Positions 22,863 through 25,379 of a stretch of DNA of 25,379 nucleotides are shown here, piece after piece; positions within the stretch are counted from its first letter, which is position 1, and each line of letters begins with the position of its first letter. The notes below the pieces were generated by a model that was not told the origin of the DNA, did not search any database, and worked only from the letters and a program-made list of their open reading frames with translations. The stretch is from VFMC01 sp031400715 (GTDB lineage Bacteria > Actinomycetota > Acidimicrobiia > Acidimicrobiales > Ilumatobacteraceae). The translations under genes and the position numbers were made by a program. The DNA lies in the NCBI GenBank assembly GCA_031400715.1, contig JANNQK010000271.1, forward strand, positions 1 through 25,379, read 5' to 3'.

Positions 22863-24116
22863 ATGGTCATGAACTGCAAGCCCGTTCCCACGCTCGACGA
22901 GCGGATCAACGACATCCGCATGCGCACGGCCGAGATCGTCAACGGCGACATCATCCCGAACGAGGGCCGGCTGTGGGCCGAGCGGCGCGATCGCGAGTCG
23001 TTCCACGAGCGCACGGCCGTGCTCGAGCTGCGCGCCGAGATCAAGGAGAAGGTCAAGAAGGCCGGCCTGTGGGCGCCGCACCTGCCGACGGAGTACGGCG
23101 GCATGGGCCTCGACTTCCTGGCGCACGCCTACATGAACGAGGTGCTCGCGTATGCGATCGGCGCGGCGTCGTTGTTCGGTGTGGTGGCACCGAACTCGGG
23201 CAACCAGTCGATCCTCGTGAAGTACGGCACCGAGGAGCAGAAGCAGCAGTGGTTGATGCCGCTGATCGACGGGACGATGGAGTCGGGTTTCTCGATGACC
23301 GAGCCGCACAACCCGGGCTCCGACCCGCGGTCGCTCGACACGAGCGCCGTCGTCGACGGCGACCACTTCGTGATCAACGGCCACAAGTGGTTCACCTCGA
23401 ACGGCATCGATGCCGACTTCTTCATCGTCATGTGTCGCGTGACCGAGAAGGACGCGGTCGACAAGAAGTCCGGCCCGATGGTGCAGATCATCGTGCCCGC
23501 GGCGGCCAAGGGCGTGAACATCGTGCGCGGCATCGGTGTGTGGGGTCGCACGGAGAGCGATCACTGCGAGGTGAAGTACGAGGACGTGCGCGTGCCCGTG
23601 ACGAACGCACTCGGCCGCGTGGGCGAGGGCCATCAGGCGGCGCAGGACCGCCTGGGCGCCGGCCGCATCTTCCACTGCATGAACTCGATCGGCCAGATGT
23701 GGCGAGCGTTCGACCTGATGGTGGAACGGGCGGCGCGCCGCGAGGTGCACGGTGGCTTGTTGGCGGACAAGCAGTTCACCCAGGGGGCGATCGCCGACAG
23801 CTACATCGACATCCAGACGGCTCGGCTGTTCACGATCCACGCCGCGGAGAAGATCGACCAGGGCCTGCAGGCGGCTCGCACCGACATCAGTGCGATCAAG
23901 GTCTACGTGCCGGCCGCGTACACGCGGGTGGTCGATCGGGCGATCCAGATCTGGGGTGCCGCCGGCGTCTCGAACGACCTGCCGTTGTGGGGCATGTACC
24001 TGGGGGCGCGCACGCTGCGCATCGCCGACGGCCCCGACGAGGTGCACAAGATCCTCATCGCCAAGAACGTGCTCGGCCAGTACGCGAAGGGTGAGGGCTG
24101 GGACTTCGGCAACTGA
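22863..24116 (+). CDS. Acyl-CoA dehydrogenase
   Basis: The 417-residue flavoprotein matches acyl-CoA dehydrogenases across its length. It has an N-terminal helical domain, GLWAPHLPTEYGGMGLDFL, the FAD/substrate beta-domain with SGFSMTEPHNPGSDP and VINGHKWFTSNG, and VWGRTESDHCEVKYEDVRVP. The C-terminal helical domain has IQIWGAAGVSND and RIADGPDEVHKILIAKNVL, where E393 is at the catalytic-base position of ACAD10/11-like enzymes. It oxidises acyl-CoA to enoyl-CoA; chain specificity is unknown. The start could be ATG 22863, ATG 22869 or GTG 22845; 22863 is preferred because the conserved N-terminus begins just after it. It follows surE on the same strand after 75 bp, so linkage to the NRPS-PKS locus is possible but unproven. 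The gene converges on a methyltransferase gene. Confidence 0.92.
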   Translation: MVMNCKPVPTLDERINDIRMRTAEIVNGDIIPNEGRLWAERRDRESFHERTAVLELRAEIKEKVKKAGLWAPHLPTEYGGMGLDFLAHAYMNEVLAYAIGAASLFGVVAPNSGNQSILVKYGTEEQKQQWLMPLIDGTMESGFSMTEPHNPGSDPRSLDTSAVVDGDHFVINGHKWFTSNGIDADFFIVMCRVTEKDAVDKKSGPMVQIIVPAAAKGVNIVRGIGVWGRTESDHCEVKYEDVRVPVTNALGRVGEGHQAAQDRLGAGRIFHCMNSIGQMWRAFDLMVERAARREVHGGLLADKQFTQGAIADSYIDIQTARLFTIHAAEKIDQGLQAARTDISAIKVYVPAAYTRVVDRAIQIWGAAGVSNDLPLWGMYLGARTLRIADGPDEVHKILIAKNVLGQYAKGEGWDFGN

Positions 24117-24133
24117 CAGATGCAGTGATCTGT
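24116..24133. terminator. Small hairpin between convergent genes
   Basis: ACAGAT (24116-24121) and ATCTGT (24128-24133) form a perfect 6-bp stem with a 6-nt loop directly after the acyl-CoA dehydrogenase stop, facing the convergent methyltransferase gene. It is short, not GC-rich and has no T-tract, so it is a tentative bidirectional terminator. Confidence 0.3.
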
Positions 24134-24152
24134 GCCTCGGCTGGACGACAGC

Positions 24153-24953
24153 TCATGATCCGGAGATGCTCTCAGATGCCGACCGTGACCGAACCGAGAC
24201 CACGCCGCGCGCTGCCCAGGCGACGGCGGTGACGACGAATGGCGCCGGCGGAAGGAGCTCGTAGCAGTGCTCCATCAACCGCTGGCCGGCAGGTGACCCG
24301 AGCATCGAGAGATACGAACCCGCAGGGCCGACGCCGAGCTCGAACGGATCCGACCAGTCCTCGAAGCTGTGGTGCTCGACCGTGACGGACAGGACGGACT
24401 CGTCGATGTCGATCAGACCGGCTTCCCGCAGCAGCAACGCCAAGTGTCCACGGCGCGTTCCCGCAAGGGTGGCCTCACCGGGAGCATCCGGATCGAGATC
24501 GCGTGCGGCCTCCCAGAACAGGCTCAGCGGACTGCCGCCTTCGTCGAAGTCCCACACACACGCCGTCACGACCCCACCAGGTTTGGTGACGCGTCCCATC
24601 TGGCGTAGGCCGCCCACCGGATCGTTCATGAAGTGGACCACCAGCTGGGCCAGAGCGGCATCGAACGTGTCATCCGCCAACGGAAGGTGCTCTGCGTCAG
24701 CGCAGTGCAGTTCGACACCTGGATGACGTTGCCTCATGACCTCGACGAAGGGAACCGAGGGGTCAACCGCACTGACATGCTGATCGCCGAGCCGGCGGAC
24801 CAGTTCGCCGGTCAATGCGCCGGGGCCGCAGCCGACATCGAGAATCCGATTCCCCGGAGCCACGCCGGCGAAGTCGGCGAACACCGCAGCGAGAGGAATC
24901 GAGTACCTGCCCATGAACCGGTCATAGGCATCAGCGGAGACGGTGAAGCTCAC
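24153..24953 (-). CDS. Class I SAM-dependent methyltransferase (type 11-like)
   Basis: The 266-residue protein from GTG 24953 begins MSFTVSADAYDRFMGRYS, a start commonly seen in this family. It has the SAM-binding motif I ILDVGCGPGALTGEL (37-51), acidic D64 in SAVDPS, and CADAEHLPLADDTFDAAL, followed by GRVTKPGGVVTACVWD. The substrate-binding C-terminal half is not diagnostic. It methylates a small molecule of unknown identity. A GGGGAGG purine run lies about 15 nt upstream of the GTG, rather far for a ribosome binding site, so the start is moderately sure. It faces the acyl-CoA dehydrogenase gene and diverges from the small gene at 25082. Confidence 0.88.
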   Translation of the reverse strand: MSFTVSADAYDRFMGRYSIPLAAVFADFAGVAPGNRILDVGCGPGALTGELVRRLGDQHVSAVDPSVPFVEVMRQRHPGVELHCADAEHLPLADDTFDAALAQLVVHFMNDPVGGLRQMGRVTKPGGVVTACVWDFDEGGSPLSLFWEAARDLDPDAPGEATLAGTRRGHLALLLREAGLIDIDESVLSVTVEHHSFEDWSDPFELGVGPAGSYLSMLGSPAGQRLMEHCYELLPPAPFVVTAVAWAARGVVSVRSRSASESISGS

Positions 24954-24991
24954 GACCGAGAGCGTACGCCTCCCCCGCACGGGCGGAGCTC

Positions 24992-25011
24992 CGTCAGGGT
25001 GCTCACTGACG
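24992..25011. promoter_or_regulatory. Operator-like palindrome in a divergent promoter region
   Basis: CGTCAG (24992-24997) and CTGACG (25006-25011) form a perfect 6-bp inverted repeat with an 8-nt centre. Two further symmetric matches lie inside, so 8 of 10 positions are symmetric. It sits 39 nt upstream of the methyltransferase GTG and about 70 nt upstream of the small gene. This fits a dimeric repressor site, though no regulator gene is visible. Confidence 0.35.
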
Positions 25012-25015
25012 ACGT

Positions 25016-25062
25016 TGGTACCCGGGCGGTCGTGACCATCGGCCCTACTGGTACCCGGACGG
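25016..25062. repeat. Direct repeat TGGTACCCGGRCGG, two copies 33 bp apart
   Basis: TGGTACCCGGGCGG (25016-25029) and TGGTACCCGGACGG (25049-25062) differ at one base and are 33 bp apart start to start, three helical turns. They lie in the region between the divergent methyltransferase and the small gene. A paired activator or repressor site is plausible. Confidence 0.5.
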
Positions 25063-25081
25063 AGAGCACATCCTTGGGGGC

Positions 25082-25315
25082 ATGCCCGAAGTCGAACTGG
25101 TGATTCATACGGTGCCGCACGAAGGGGAGTTGTCCCACGTCGCAGGGACGGAGCTTCCGACACGTCACTTCCCGAGCGTCGAGGCCGCGAAGCTTGCGGC
25201 CGACGAGCTCCCGGTGCCTGACGGGTGGCAGAAGAAAGAGACCATCCGCGATGCTGCATCCGGGCTCGACCTCTTCTGGCGCACCGACCGCGTGCCGGGC
25301 TGGCAGTGCGTCTGA
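25082..25315 (+). CDS. Small hypothetical protein (77 aa)
   Basis: I do not recognise this protein. It starts at ATG 25082 (MPEVELVIHTVPHEGELSHV), directly after a run of five Gs that is unusually close for a ribosome binding site. The composition is mixed and slightly acidic, with a probable helix (SVEAAKLAADELPV) and a Trp-containing C-terminus (LDLFWRTDRVPGWQCV). No signal peptide, membrane segment or metal motif is seen. The stop overlaps the next start as TGATG, which supports it being a real, translated gene at the head of an operon that continues past the window. The divergent partner is the methyltransferase gene. Confidence 0.6.
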   Translation: MPEVELVIHTVPHEGELSHVAGTELPTRHFPSVEAAKLAADELPVPDGWQKKETIRDAASGLDLFWRTDRVPGWQCV

Positions 25316-25379
25316 TGGGTGACGACACCGACACGCAGGTGGCCAGACCGCAGGCCGGCGACGCTGCCGACAACGACGG
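25315..25379 (+). CDS. Start of an unidentified gene running off the window
   Basis: ATG 25315 overlaps the stop of the small upstream gene by one base (TGATG), and the frame stays open to the right edge (21 codons). The visible residues begin MGDDTDTQVARPQAGDAAD, an acidic, probably disordered N-terminus. Nothing about function can be said. Confidence 0.5.
   Translation, partial: MGDDTDTQVARPQAGDAADND

Overview
The window is about 25.4 kb of GC-rich, densely packed bacterial DNA. A mycothione reductase gene, a VWA/FHA gene pair and many 1-4 bp stop/start overlaps point to a mycothiol-producing actinobacterium. My guess from style is the Acidimicrobiia, but the sequence alone does not prove that.

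Layout. Positions 1-1051 (+) hold the end of a probable VWA-domain gene and a zinc-ribbon/FHA gene. Positions 1105-9461 (-) are ordinary accessory or housekeeping genes in three groups. These are an rRNA-methyltransferase-like gene with an IPNS-like 2-oxoglutarate oxygenase, an amidase with a GH3 glycosidase, and a VOC protein with mycothione reductase. Two good hairpins separate the groups. A 312-bp divergent region (9462-9773) carries TCGACC direct repeats at about one-helical-turn spacing, resembling SARP operators.

Positions 9774-21957 (+) are a compact hybrid NRPS-PKS locus. The NRPS reads: formyltransferase, C-terminal half of a condensation domain, adenylation domain with a luciferase-like monooxygenase inserted between core motifs A4 and A5, and PCP. 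The A-domain pocket residues I read (D-I-L-Q-Y-G-M-I-K) match the glycine code. The PKS reads KS-AT-(psiKR)-KR-DH-ACP-TE, with DH after KR instead of before it. A phosphopantetheinyl transferase follows and is coupled by ATGA to surE. An acyl-CoA dehydrogenase gene follows at 22863-24116.

The most striking observation is at the NRPS/PKS junction. Both genes are in the same reading frame and are separated by a single TGA (14544-14546), after which 39 sense codons lead into the PKS. Those codons encode a (PPDA)n linker, and most differences between the 12-bp repeat units are synonymous only in that frame. The pair therefore looks like one megasynthase with an internal stop: a recent split, a readthrough site, or a sequence error.

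Model (inference): glycine is loaded, oxidised by the embedded flavin monooxygenase, possibly N-formylated, extended by one or more malonyl units, reduced and perhaps dehydrated, then released by the TE. The product would be a small oxidised-glycine polyketide, for example an oxime- or N-formyl-bearing C4 unit or a pyrrolinone. Positions 24153-25379 hold a class I methyltransferase (-) and, divergently, a small hypothetical gene that overlaps the start of another gene running off the window.
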